DNA from: Cyanobacteria bacterium UBA4641
Lineage (GTDB): Bacteria > Cyanobacteriota > Vampirovibrionia > Gastranaerophilales > Gastranaerophilaceae
Reading direction: 5' to 3'
Assembly (NCBI GenBank): GCA_002405805.1
Contig: DHMN01000055.1
Span: 1-32,993, forward strand
DNA: 32,993 bases
In this document: positions 23,556-31,032 of the stretch, piece by piece
Numbering within the stretch: the stretch's first letter is position 1
How the letters are laid out: each line of letters starts with the position of its first letter
The notes under the pieces: generated by a model
What the model saw: only the letters and a program-made list of their open reading frames with translations
Databases searched by the model: none
Told to the model about the DNA's origin: nothing
Translations under genes and position numbers: made by a program

Positions 23556-24464
23556 ATGGATAGAGTTCTCCAAAGTTTTAAAAATTTGTTTAAATGCGAA
23601 AATACATTTAAACGTCACCTGTATTATGTATTGTTACTGATTTTGCCTGCTATTGCATATAGTTTGGCATCTTATGTCGATAAAGATACTCCCAAAACCA
23701 TTGTAATTACATTGTTTATACTTGCGGCAATCGTTGGTTTGGTTGCAATCGTTCCGACTATATTTACCCTTGGGTATTCTCTAAAATTTATAAAAGACAG
23801 GCTGGATAGTGTTTTAGGATTTCCAATGTTTTCATCTGATATGTTTAAAAAAGGGTTGAAACTGTTGCCGTTATATGTGACATGGGGCTTGTATTTTGCG
23901 ATATTATTCCTTCTCGTATTAGTAGTGCCTTTTGCACTTGTTTTTGCGTTTAGCACACATGGAGCATCTACTGCTGTTGCCGTAATCTTAGTTATATTGA
24001 CTATTTTGGTTGAAATTTTAATTTCAATGGCGATATGTATATTAGTTGCACCTTTTGTAAGTTATATTTTTATAGAATTTGCAAAAGATGAAACCTATAG
24101 AGCAAAATATTTTAATCCTTTGACAATTTTTGGTTATATAAAAAAAGCCTTCCCTGAAACCGTTACTGTCACATTAAAGTTTATTTTGGCTACACTTTTG
24201 ATAAATATGGTGACAGGATTGTTGACCGGTTCTTTAATTTTGGCAAGCTTTTTAATCACTGCAACAGCTGTAATGCTAGCACCTGATAATGCTACTGACA
24301 AAATTGAATATCAACCGCTGGTAATGACTTTTATGATATTTATAACAAGTATTTCTGCAATAATACAGGCTTATGGCAGTTCGCTTGTCGGATTTGCAGC
24401 TACCGAAAATTATGTAGAAGTTTACAAGCATTTAATTGAAGAACAAGAAAATACGGAAGTATAG
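23556..24464 (+). CDS. Multi-pass membrane protein, DUF4013-like
   Basis: A 302-residue integral membrane protein with about six hydrophobic segments (near residues 24-45, 51-80, 108-135, 141-172, 205-238 and 257-283). The loop G-Y-S-L-K-F-I-K-D-R-L-D and the following G-F-P-M-F plus F-K-K-G-L-K resemble the DUF4013 family, whose role is unknown; membership is from memory of that pattern. I chose the ATG at 23556 (GAAAGG upstream) over an in-frame TTG at 23541. A strong terminator follows the gene, which appears monocistronic apart from a possible short leader peptide. Confidence 0.75.
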   Translation: MDRVLQSFKNLFKCENTFKRHLYYVLLLILPAIAYSLASYVDKDTPKTIVITLFILAAIVGLVAIVPTIFTLGYSLKFIKDRLDSVLGFPMFSSDMFKKGLKLLPLYVTWGLYFAILFLLVLVVPFALVFAFSTHGASTAVAVILVILTILVEILISMAICILVAPFVSYIFIEFAKDETYRAKYFNPLTIFGYIKKAFPETVTVTLKFILATLLINMVTGLLTGSLILASFLITATAVMLAPDNATDKIEYQPLVMTFMIFITSISAIIQAYGSSLVGFAATENYVEVYKHLIEEQENTEV

Positions 24465-24480
24465 GAATAGATAAAAGAAA

Positions 24481-24510
24481 GAGGCGGAGCCGAAGGCTCC
24501 GCCTCTTCTT
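24481..24510 (+). terminator. Rho-independent terminator after the DUF4013-like gene
   Basis: A perfect 11-bp GC-rich stem (24481-24491 with 24495-24505), loop GAA, then TTCTT. Confidence 0.8.
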
Positions 24511-24515
24511 GTAAT

Positions 24516-24558
24516 GTTATTGCGAAGATGTGCGTTTAACACGACTGTGGCAATCCAT
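24516..24558. repeat. Degenerate dispersed repeat (GTyATTrCGA ... GTGGyAATCCA type)
   Basis: Shares its ends, GTTATTGCGA and GTGGCAATCCA, with the element at 26537-26603, but with a shorter unrelated centre. It lies between converging genes. Confidence 0.5.
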
Positions 24559-24581
24559 TTTATAAATTTTGTACTACAACA

Positions 24582-24992
24582 TTACCTGTTATTAGATAAA
24601 GCCAAAATATTTTCAACAAATTTAATCTTGTCATTTTCTGAATGTCCGATTTTTGAATATTTATTATTTTGTATTCTTGCATCAAAATAAGCACTTATCA
24701 TTTTTTCTTTTTGAGTCGTTGAAAAATCTTCCCAATAAGGAGTTTTTCTGATTTTATTTATAATTTCGTCTTCCAAATCTTCAAATTTGTTACTTTCAAT
24801 ATCCGAAGATAATTCGCTAATCGGTTTAGACATTGTGTTTGAATGTATTTCTTTTGGTTGAACAGTTATTTCTTGAGTGATTGGCTTTGAAATAAATTCA
24901 ATATTCTGTTCGCTAAATTGTTTTTCAATATTTGTTTTTGTAAAAATATCCCTATTATCAAGTCTGTTTTTAAATCGTTCTGCTAATCCCAT
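24582..24992 (-). CDS. Unknown small protein coupled to the CpaE/TadZ-like ATPase
   Basis: A 136-residue soluble protein. The N-terminus (M-G-L-A-E-R-F-K-N-R-L) is amphipathic helix, the middle (about 30-75) polar and likely disordered, and the C-terminal ~60 residues form a helical domain with T-P-Y-W-E-D-F-S and K-M-I-S-A-Y-F-D-A-R-I. It starts 9 bases after the stop of the CpaE/TadZ-like gene, so the two are probably co-transcribed and functionally linked, perhaps as a localisation or adaptor protein. No known family is recognised. Confidence 0.65.
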   Translation of the reverse strand: MGLAERFKNRLDNRDIFTKTNIEKQFSEQNIEFISKPITQEITVQPKEIHSNTMSKPISELSSDIESNKFEDLEDEIINKIRKTPYWEDFSTTQKEKMISAYFDARIQNNKYSKIGHSENDKIKFVENILALSNNR

Positions 24993-25001
24993 TTGTTTCC
25001 T

Positions 25002-26177
25002 CTATTGATTTAATATGTTTTCAAATTTCTTTACTAAATTTTGTTTATACAAATTGTCAGAAATATGTTGAGCCAAATCTCTGTAACTCTGTGCGATATT
25101 TGTATTTGCATTGATTGAACTTACCGGAACACCTTTGTTTATCGCGGTCATAAGTGCAAAATAGTTGTTTGGAATTTTCCAATAAACTGATTTTGACAAA
25201 ACTTTTTCAACATCTTCTTCCTTGATTTCGTCATTTTCCATATAGCGGTTTACGACAATCTGAGTTTTATCTTTGTCATAACCGAGTTTTTCAAACAGTT
25301 CCAAACAGCGTTGAGTGTTGCGCAGTGCCGGAATATTTGCAACAGTTACCAACAAAATTAAATCTGAATTATCCAGTGCTGCAATATTTTTGCCGTCAAA
25401 ACTTGCTTCCGCATCAACGATGATATAAGAAAAAGTTTCTTTAAGCGTGTTGAAAAGTTTTGTAATTTGTTTTGGCTGAATATTGTCTGCCTGTTTAAAA
25501 TAAGGTGGGTCAGCCAAAATATATAAGCTTGAATTTTTGTATTTTTCCAATGTGCTTAACAAAAATGTTTCGTTAATTTTATCAATATTTTCAAGCATAT
25601 AGGAAATATTAAAAGAAGGTTTTAGGTCTAAAAATGTTGTGATATCGCCCATTTGAAAGTTCATATCAATTAGGGCAACACTTTCTTTTGTTATTTTTGA
25701 TAGTTCTAGTGCTAAATTCGTGGCAAGGGAGGTTTTTCCGATTCCGCCTTTATTTGAAAATACAGAAATTATTTTGCATTTGTTGTTTTTCTTTGGTTCT
25801 TCAAATTGCGAAATAATTTTGTTTAGTGCGTCAAAAAACTCATTTTTTAATATTGGAATTGGGACAAATTCTCTTGCTCCGGCGCGCATAATTCGTATAA
25901 TCAAATCGACTGTCGGATTATCAGAAAGTGCTAGAATTTTGCAATTCGGACACTGTTGAGATACTTTTAATATCAAATCTAATTTTTCTTGTTTGTTGTC
26001 AGATAGGTCGACCCAAAATATTGATTTATCTTGCAATTCGGTTAGGGTTTCTAATATCAATTCAGGTTGAGTTGGACAATCCAGCAGATTGATATTGTCA
26101 AATTCGCTAACAAAAAGTTTTAGAACTTCGTTTGTTGAATATTCATCAGAGAGTATCAGTGCCGAAATTTTTTGCAT
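25002..26177 (-). CDS. CpaE/TadZ-like pilus-assembly ATPase (MinD/ParA superfamily)
   Basis: A 391-residue protein with a receiver-like N-terminal domain (1-120) lacking the usual acidic pair, followed by a MinD/ParA-type ATPase. The deviant Walker A is K-G-G-I-G-K-T (143-149, signature Lys143), then V-A-L-I-D-M-N-F-Q-M-G-D-I (Walker A' region, with MGD as in CpaE) and I-I-V-D-A-E (Walker B). This architecture is that of CpaE/TadZ proteins, which position Flp/tad pilus machines at the cell pole or membrane. No tad secretion ATPase, pilin peptidase or secretin is adjacent; the pseudopilin at 8166 is 16 kb away. Confidence 0.85.
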   Translation of the reverse strand: MQKISALILSDEYSTNEVLKLFVSEFDNINLLDCPTQPELILETLTELQDKSIFWVDLSDNKQEKLDLILKVSQQCPNCKILALSDNPTVDLIIRIMRAGAREFVPIPILKNEFFDALNKIISQFEEPKKNNKCKIISVFSNKGGIGKTSLATNLALELSKITKESVALIDMNFQMGDITTFLDLKPSFNISYMLENIDKINETFLLSTLEKYKNSSLYILADPPYFKQADNIQPKQITKLFNTLKETFSYIIVDAEASFDGKNIAALDNSDLILLVTVANIPALRNTQRCLELFEKLGYDKDKTQIVVNRYMENDEIKEEDVEKVLSKSVYWKIPNNYFALMTAINKGVPVSSINANTNIAQSYRDLAQHISDNLYKQNLVKKFENILNQ

Positions 26178-26260
26178 TATAAATCCTTCCTTGATGGAAT
26201 TATACCATGTTTAGAGGGCTTATGCAATTTCTCTCGCGCGGATGTTTAACTTCTGTAAAA

Positions 26261-26437
26261 TAATAAACCCCATATAAGCGGATTTTGTTACCTGCTTGAG
26301 CTCGCAGGTGGGTGAGAACCCTGATTCATCCGTTTCCCACTGGCGATAAATTATCGGTGGGTATACTTCAAACATCGCGGAGTTGACTCTCCCTATTTAT
26401 GTAAATGTAGGAACAAAATTAACGCCTATATAGGGTA
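26261..26437 (-). ncRNA. ssrS: Probable 6S RNA (RNA polymerase regulator)
   Basis: A structured, non-coding RNA of about 177 bases. Ends pair in a long closing stem: 26423-26436 with 26267-26280 (14 pairs, two G-U), extended inward by ATTTTGTT/AACAAAAT. Inside are CTCCGCGATGTTTG on the 5' side and, on the 3' side, TCACCCACC followed by the hairpin ACCTGC/GCAGGT and TAACA. This layout (closing stem, open bubble, 3'-side hairpin) and the CTCCGCG motif parallel E. coli 6S RNA, which traps sigma70 holoenzyme by mimicking open promoter DNA. A consensus-like promoter fits the 5' end exactly. Name given by recall of the pattern; a covariance-model search would decide. Confidence 0.65.
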
Positions 26438-26443
26438 CTATTA

Positions 26444-26472
26444 ATTGTAACTGTATTAATCCTTTTCGTCAA
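26444..26472 (-). promoter_or_regulatory. Promoter of the probable 6S RNA
   Basis: TTGACG (26472 down to 26467), a 17-base spacer and TACAAT (26449 down to 26444) on the minus strand. Predicted start 26437 coincides with the start of the closing stem. Confidence 0.65.
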
Positions 26473-26536
26473 GTGGATTGTTGGTGGATGAAAAATAAAA
26501 AAGGTGGGTGAGTTAGTCCATCCAACTTTATAATGC

Positions 26537-26603
26537 GTCATTACGAGGAAAGTTTACTTGCAAATGTTTTATTGGTTTATACGGAGTGACGTGGTAATCC
26601 ACA
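26537..26603. repeat. Dispersed repeat, GTCATTACGAGGA ... GTGGTAATCCA
   Basis: Ends match a repeat style common in many genomes (GTCATTGCGAGG...GTGGCAATCC). A diverged relative is at 24516-24558. It is in the 26178-27078 gap, which holds the probable 6S RNA and repeats but no protein gene that I can support. Confidence 0.5.
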
Positions 26604-26654
26604 ACACATTGGTCATAAATCAAGCACAGAGTGCATGAAAAAGACAGAACAAAT

Positions 26655-26731
26655 GTCACCCTGAACAGCAGGAGCAGAGTGCGAAACGAAGTGGAGTCAC
26701 GTTTTATGCGACTGCGGAGTTTCAGGGTCTC
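26655..26731. repeat. Palindromic repeat with CACCCTGAA/TTCAGGGTCTC ends
   Basis: Outer inverted ends GTCACCCTGAA and TTCAGGGTCTC enclose about 55 bases of unrelated sequence. It is a variant of the two elements at 26772 and 26896. Confidence 0.5.
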
Positions 26732-26771
26732 TAATAAAACGAATTAAGCATAAGACTAATATGTTATGTTT

Positions 26772-26799
26772 GAGATTCTGAATCAAGTTCAGAATGACA
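26772..26799. repeat. Short palindromic repeat GAGATTCTGAA/TTCAGAATGACA
   Basis: The minimal form: ends separated by only five bases (TCAAG). The core pairs perfectly over ATTCTGAA/TTCAGAAT. Confidence 0.55.
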
Positions 26800-26828
26800 A
26801 TGTTTACTTTGTTTGGTTATTCATGTAG

Positions 26829-26848
26829 GGTGGGCTCACTAGCCCACC
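26829..26848. repeat. Perfect 8-bp hairpin GGTGGGCT/AGCCCACC
   Basis: Loop CACT; no T-run on either side, so it is not a typical terminator. Probably another small dispersed palindrome. Confidence 0.4.
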
Positions 26849-26895
26849 TGATAATTTATTAATATCTAACGACATTGTTTTAATATGTCCAGTTA

Positions 26896-26963
26896 GAGAT
26901 TCTGAATAGGATAAAATCTAAGCCAAACAAGTTGGCAAGATTTTTAATCCTTTCAGAATGACA
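26896..26963. repeat. Nested palindromic repeat GAGATTCTGAA/TTCAGAATGACA
   Basis: Same ends as 26772-26799, but the centre is itself a nested inverted repeat (GGAT, ATCT, CCAA paired with TTGG, AGAT, ATCC). This gives one long imperfect hairpin. Confidence 0.5.
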
Positions 26964-27078
26964 AAATTTTAGTGCCAAAGCATATGGAGGTCGGCATTGC
27001 TATGCTGACAAATTTAAAATAAACTAATTCAGGGTGACTTGTTGTTTTCTTGCTATTCAGAATCAATGTTTATTTCAC

Positions 27079-29238
27079 CTAATCATTAATCCTAGCCAAA
27101 GTCTCGTTTACGAACTTTTCGGCAGCATCCGCATCTGCTAGAGCTTTGTCAGCGGCACTTGTATCGGGAGCTTGCGGAACCATTCCTTGTGGAGATGGAA
27201 TATATGTTCTTTTAGGTTCTAATTCTTGATTTTCCTTTTTCTCTGTTTTCGGAGCTGTTGTGTTACCTTTTGCAGCATTTCTGATTAGATTTGTGTCGCT
27301 TTCTGCTCCGTTGCCGTTAAAATTAGGCTTTGTACCATTTGTTTTTGTTTCAGGTTTATTCAACACAACCGGTTCAGGAGACGGAATATATGTTCTTACC
27401 GGTTTGTTTGCTTGAGTTTTATTTAAAGATGGAATTGTTGTGTTCCCTGTAGTTCTTCTGATTAAGTTCGTATCACCGGCTTTTTGAGTTGCTGCGTTTG
27501 CGACAATTGCTTGTGCTACTTGTTGTTGAGGTGTAGCTTGCGGTTTTGTGGACTCTTTAGCTTTTGGTTGTTCTTCTTCCTTGTCTTCATCAAGAACAGA
27601 TTTTGTCGGTCTGCCAAAGATTGCGTGCATTGATTTTGTAGCAGCTTTTGCCAAGAATGGTGAAACTACCATCAATGGAATTGCAATTCTCATTGGAATA
27701 CCAATGATGTTGCCATTTGCAAGTTTTCTGAACAAATTCATATTCAATTTGTTTGGAGATTTGTATGATGCGATTCTTTCGTTACCAATATTGATGAATC
27801 TGCCAAGTCTGTTTAATATTTTTACAAATGGATTTTTGATATTCTTGTAACCAAGTCTATTAATTAAAGCTTTATATGCTTTACCATAAGCTTTTTTATC
27901 TTTATATTTACCTTTGGCTACATTATTGTTGAAAACTTCACGAGCTTTTCTAAATGCATCAATTGCTTTTTGGTCTTTTAGTCCTGCATATTTGAAACCG
28001 CCAAGTTTGTGCATTGCAATATAGCCGACAGGTAGAGCAATAAAGTATGTTAAATCGTTTACAAACCTTTCGGCAAATGTCTTAGTTTTTTCGCCTTTTG
28101 GTGCGGTGATTGTGTGATACAACATATCAGCAAGGAATGTTGCTTGAATTGCAGCACCCAATTTGCCGCCTGCCCATCTGTTTGTTGCACCTTCAACTAA
28201 CCAGCTCAACCCTTTAGGTAAAGATTTACCGATTCTTGTGTGGTTACCGTTACCAAATGTAGCTAAATATCTGTTTAATACTTCTTTGAATTTTACAGGT
28301 CTGCCAAATAAGTTATTTTTTAATTTTGCAAAAAATCCACCTTGACTACGCCAAATTGAAACTTGCCAATCTGGATGATGTTTGCTTAGATGTTCAAGAA
28401 CTTGCATTGCTTTTTTAGGGTCTTTGTCTGCATTTTTTAAAAATGCTTCATAGTCTCTGCGACCTTTTAGCCCCATTCCTTTTGCTTTAAGGTGTTGAGC
28501 TAAATTTTGAAGAGTTTTTATGCCTAAAGGTTTTTGTGCAAGTTTTTCTACTAATTTTGAATCAGCACCAAGAAGAGCTAATTCTTTTTTCTGTAAAGCA
28601 AGAGTTTTTTCTGTAGCTGTTAAGCCTTTAAGAGTTTGCGCAAATGCATTAATCTCTTTTTGAGACAAGCCGTATTGTTCTAATTTTTGAACATTGTTAC
28701 TTTTGGCAATAGGTTTGAAAAATTCTTCAAAAATGTGTTTTCCTTCATTCGAGATATACATTTTTGTACCTTCCCCTTGGTCTCTAACCCATTTCCAATC
28801 GGCTTGTGTTGAGAAGTTTCTTATAGTGTTCCAAAATTGACTTTTAATTGCCCATTTTGCGGTTTTTTGGTCAATTATGCGTAAACCTGATTCAATTTTG
28901 CGCCCAAGCCAAGTTTTTGTAGCAAATTTGTCGCCTAAATTACCCAGTCTGCCCGGAATTGATTTAAGGTAGTCTCCATTACTTTTTTTGTTAAAGTAAT
29001 CCATACCTTGAGAAATTCCATACCAAGATGCCACAGTCAATGCAGCTTTTGCTCTAGGGTCTGCATCTTCAGAGGCTTTCACTCTGTTTGCAAGATATGA
29101 ATTATCGACAGATTTTTTAATATTTTCGGCTTCAACGCTAGGTGTAATCCCTTGCAATGCAGGTGATTGACCTTGTTGAAAGTTTACTGGTTTTACTTGC
29201 AAGCTTGGTATATTTAAACCGTTTATTTGTTCAGACAT
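27079..29238 (-). CDS. Large protein of unknown function with C-terminal RTYIPSP tandem repeats
   Basis: A 719-residue basic protein. N-terminus M-S-E-Q-I-N-G-L-N-I and K-P-V-N-F-Q-Q-G (Phe20), loosely like the local F-x-G signature. The body (about 60-540) is helical and lysine-rich, with two hydrophobic segments (F-V-N-D-L-T-Y-F-I-A-L-P-V-G-Y-I-A, and I-P-M-R-I-A-I-P-L-M-V-V-S-P-F-L). From about residue 560 it becomes disordered, with two copies of a ~45-residue unit: D-T-N-L-I-R, G-N-T-T, linker, R-T-Y-I-P-S-P. No family is recognised. It stands alone between the repeat-rich gap and a divergent 57-residue gene. Confidence 0.7.
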   Translation of the reverse strand: MSEQINGLNIPSLQVKPVNFQQGQSPALQGITPSVEAENIKKSVDNSYLANRVKASEDADPRAKAALTVASWYGISQGMDYFNKKSNGDYLKSIPGRLGNLGDKFATKTWLGRKIESGLRIIDQKTAKWAIKSQFWNTIRNFSTQADWKWVRDQGEGTKMYISNEGKHIFEEFFKPIAKSNNVQKLEQYGLSQKEINAFAQTLKGLTATEKTLALQKKELALLGADSKLVEKLAQKPLGIKTLQNLAQHLKAKGMGLKGRRDYEAFLKNADKDPKKAMQVLEHLSKHHPDWQVSIWRSQGGFFAKLKNNLFGRPVKFKEVLNRYLATFGNGNHTRIGKSLPKGLSWLVEGATNRWAGGKLGAAIQATFLADMLYHTITAPKGEKTKTFAERFVNDLTYFIALPVGYIAMHKLGGFKYAGLKDQKAIDAFRKAREVFNNNVAKGKYKDKKAYGKAYKALINRLGYKNIKNPFVKILNRLGRFINIGNERIASYKSPNKLNMNLFRKLANGNIIGIPMRIAIPLMVVSPFLAKAATKSMHAIFGRPTKSVLDEDKEEEQPKAKESTKPQATPQQQVAQAIVANAATQKAGDTNLIRRTTGNTTIPSLNKTQANKPVRTYIPSPEPVVLNKPETKTNGTKPNFNGNGAESDTNLIRNAAKGNTTAPKTEKKENQELEPKRTYIPSPQGMVPQAPDTSAADKALADADAAEKFVNETLARIND

Positions 29239-29425
29239 GATATTCCTTTTTTCCCTTACAAGTATATAAAAACATTACAATTTCATTATTTGCTAATATC
29301 TTTCAAATTTATACTAAATGTAACGAAATGTAACAGATAATATAAAAACTGAAATTAAATAAATAGTATATACTTTATATATATGTAAGAAATGAATAAC
29401 AAATAAGAAAAGAGAGATAACGATT

Positions 29426-29599
29426 ATGGCTTTAAAGAATTTGAAAAAGATTGACAAAAAATTGCAAGACATCTATAAAGACCAAGTAACAACAACAGTT
29501 GCAGTTGCACCTCAACCGTTTGTTGATAAGTCAGAATTGTTGTTTCAGCAAATGAATTTTATTGCAGCATATAACAAACAATTGTTGCATATAGCATAA
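29426..29599 (+). CDS. 57-residue protein of unknown function
   Basis: A short gene with a purine-rich ribosome site (AGAGAGA) upstream of ATG. The product starts with a lysine-rich amphipathic helix (M-A-L-K-N-L-K-K-I-D-K-K-L-Q), followed by a T/V/A stretch (V-T-T-T-V-A-V-A-P-Q-P) and a second helix (L-L-F-Q-Q-M-N-F-I-A-A-Y-N-K-Q-L-L). A clear terminator lies 43 bases after the stop, so a self-contained transcript is likely. There is no signal peptide. Divergent from the 719-residue gene, with 187 bp between them. Confidence 0.6.
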   Translation: MALKNLKKIDKKLQDIYKDQVTTTVAVAPQPFVDKSELLFQQMNFIAAYNKQLLHIA

Positions 29600-29641
29600 G
29601 TTTTTTAACTCCAATTTAATTTTTCCCCTACAAATTTTATC

Positions 29642-29675
29642 CCTGATTTCATTTGAAATCAGGTTTTCTTTTTGT
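29642..29675 (+). terminator. Rho-independent terminator after the 57-residue gene
   Basis: A perfect 9-bp stem (29642-29650 with 29655-29663), loop ATTT, then TTTTCTTTTT. The rest of 29676-29880 is AT-rich with no gene seen; GTCGGCATAGCAAT near 29694 recurs inverted near 26990. Confidence 0.8.
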
Positions 29676-29880
29676 TGGTTGTTGGCTGATATTGTCGGCA
29701 TAGCAATACAATTCAGAATTGAGTATAATATAAGTTTAAACTATTATATTATCCGAGACAAATACAGATAAATTTTTGCTAATATAAATTTTTGTCCTAA
29801 CTTGATTTTAGTTTTTGTCATTGTATTTTAATAATTTTGGTCTTTGTTTTGTAAATTTGAGTTTTAACTTAAAATTAATA

Positions 29881-29911
29881 AAATAAAGGAGATGCCAATG
29901 ACATCTCCTTT
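29881..29911 (-). terminator. Terminator of tRNA-Asn
   Basis: A perfect 10-bp stem (29885-29894 with 29902-29911), 7-base loop, followed on the minus strand by TATTTTATT. Confidence 0.75.
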
Positions 29912-29912
29912 A

Positions 29913-29987
29913 TGGCTCCCCAGGCTGGACTCGAACCAGCAACCCTTCGATTAACAGTCGAATGCTCCGCCATTGAGCTACTGAGGA
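29913..29987 (-). tRNA. tRNA-Asn (anticodon GTT)
   Basis: Cloverleaf on the minus strand: acceptor TCCTCAG/CTGGGGA with one G-U, D-arm GCTC/GAGC, anticodon loop CTGTTAA giving GTT, T-arm with loop TTCGAGT, discriminator G and an encoded CCA end. Unlike the tRNA-Gln at 10335, CCA is genome-encoded. Confidence 0.95.
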
Positions 29988-29997
29988 TTATGTAATT

Positions 29998-30026
29998 AGT
30001 CTATAACAAAAAAAATATATTGTAAA
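29998..30026 (-). promoter_or_regulatory. Promoter of tRNA-Asn
   Basis: TTTACA (30026 down to 30021), a 17-base spacer and TAGACT (30003 down to 29998) on the minus strand, about 10 bases before the mature 5' end. Confidence 0.6.
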
Positions 30027-30055
30027 GCCCTTTTTTAAAAATTTTTCTCAGGCAA

Positions 30056-30083
30056 TTGAGATTTTCGTTTTATATGCTAATAT
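30056..30083 (+). promoter_or_regulatory. Promoter of the Bax-inhibitor-like gene
   Basis: TTGAGA (30056-30061), a 16-base spacer ending TGC, and TAATAT (30078-30083). Predicted start near 30090. Confidence 0.55.
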
Positions 30084-30120
30084 ATCAATGAATTAGGCGA
30101 TATTGAAAGGAGTGATATAT

Positions 30121-30867
30121 ATGACTAATCCGGTTTTAAGAGAGGCTGTTTTGAAGTCTTCTTCATTTAATTCACTAGATAGTGAACATGCCATGACAAT
30201 AAATGGCACAATCATAAAAACATGTGTTCTTGGAGTCTTGATGGCAGTCACTTTTGCATACACTTGGTATTTGACATTAACAGGATTTGCGGATAAAGCT
30301 ATCATGTTAGGTCAAGGAGGTTCTATTGTTGGACTTATTCTTGCAATAATCATTTGTTTTGCTCCTAAAAACAAATTTCTAATCCTTACGACTTCATTAT
30401 ATGCGATGTGCGAAGGTTTATTCCTCGGATGGATTTCAGCCATGTTTAACAAAGTTTACCCTGGGATTGCCTCTCAAGCAGCAATGGGCACAATGTTTGC
30501 TCTATTTGGCATGTTTATTTTATACAAATCAAAACTTGTTAAATGTACCGACAAATTCAGAATGGTGATTTTTAACTCAACACTTGCAATTGCAGGAATT
30601 TATTTATTACAATTCATTTTGAGTTTCTTTAACATTTCTATTCCGCAAATTTTTTCAAACAGTTTAATTGGTATAGGTTTTAGCCTTGTATGTGTTACTG
30701 TCGCCTCATTTAACTTGATTATTGATTTTGACAGTATTGAGCGTTTTCAAGGGCAAGTTAGCAAAGATTATGAGTGGTACTTCGGATTTTCTTTGATGAT
30801 TACAATTGTTTGGATGTACATTGAAATACTTCAACTACTTGCTAAATTTCAAAGCAGAAACAACTAA
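30121..30867 (+). CDS. Bax inhibitor-1/YccA-family membrane protein
   Basis: A 248-residue protein with about seven transmembrane helices, opening with the T-N-P-V-L-R segment usual in the bacterial Bax-inhibitor-1-like group. The first helices lead to a C-E-G-L-F-L-G-W-I-S motif, and the last part carries I-D-F-D-S-I-E and K-D-Y-E-W-Y-F-G-F, with the acidic residues that in characterised relatives gate calcium/proton leak. Its role in bacteria is poorly known. I chose the ATG at 30121 (AAAGGAG ribosome site) over the in-frame TTG at 30103. It has its own promoter and terminator, so it is monocistronic. Confidence 0.88.
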   Translation: MTNPVLREAVLKSSSFNSLDSEHAMTINGTIIKTCVLGVLMAVTFAYTWYLTLTGFADKAIMLGQGGSIVGLILAIIICFAPKNKFLILTTSLYAMCEGLFLGWISAMFNKVYPGIASQAAMGTMFALFGMFILYKSKLVKCTDKFRMVIFNSTLAIAGIYLLQFILSFFNISIPQIFSNSLIGIGFSLVCVTVASFNLIIDFDSIERFQGQVSKDYEWYFGFSLMITIVWMYIEILQLLAKFQSRNN

Positions 30868-30892
30868 ATTAATAAAAAACATATAACTTACC

Positions 30893-30925
30893 AAAGGGAC
30901 TGTTTTCAAACAGTCCTTTTATTTT
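30893..30925 (+). terminator. Rho-independent terminator after the Bax-inhibitor-like gene
   Basis: A stem of about 12 bp (30893-30904 with 30909-30920, one G-U), loop TTCA, then ATTTTG. Confidence 0.8.
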
Positions 30926-31032
30926 GCCTATTCATCTAGTACAAATGGAGGAGATTTTGTTCCATGTTCTAAAGATATAAAATTCACGCACGACATGACA
31001 TGTAAATCTATATATTATATTGGAGCTTCAAA

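Noticed and set aside
26261..26437. RNase P RNA, tmRNA or signal-recognition-particle RNA
   Set aside because: The diagnostic conserved blocks of RNase P and the tag-peptide frame and tRNA-like ends of tmRNA are not seen, and the length and layout do not fit SRP RNA; 6S RNA fits better.
26829..26848. Terminator
   Set aside because: A perfect hairpin, but no T-run on either strand and no gene ending nearby.
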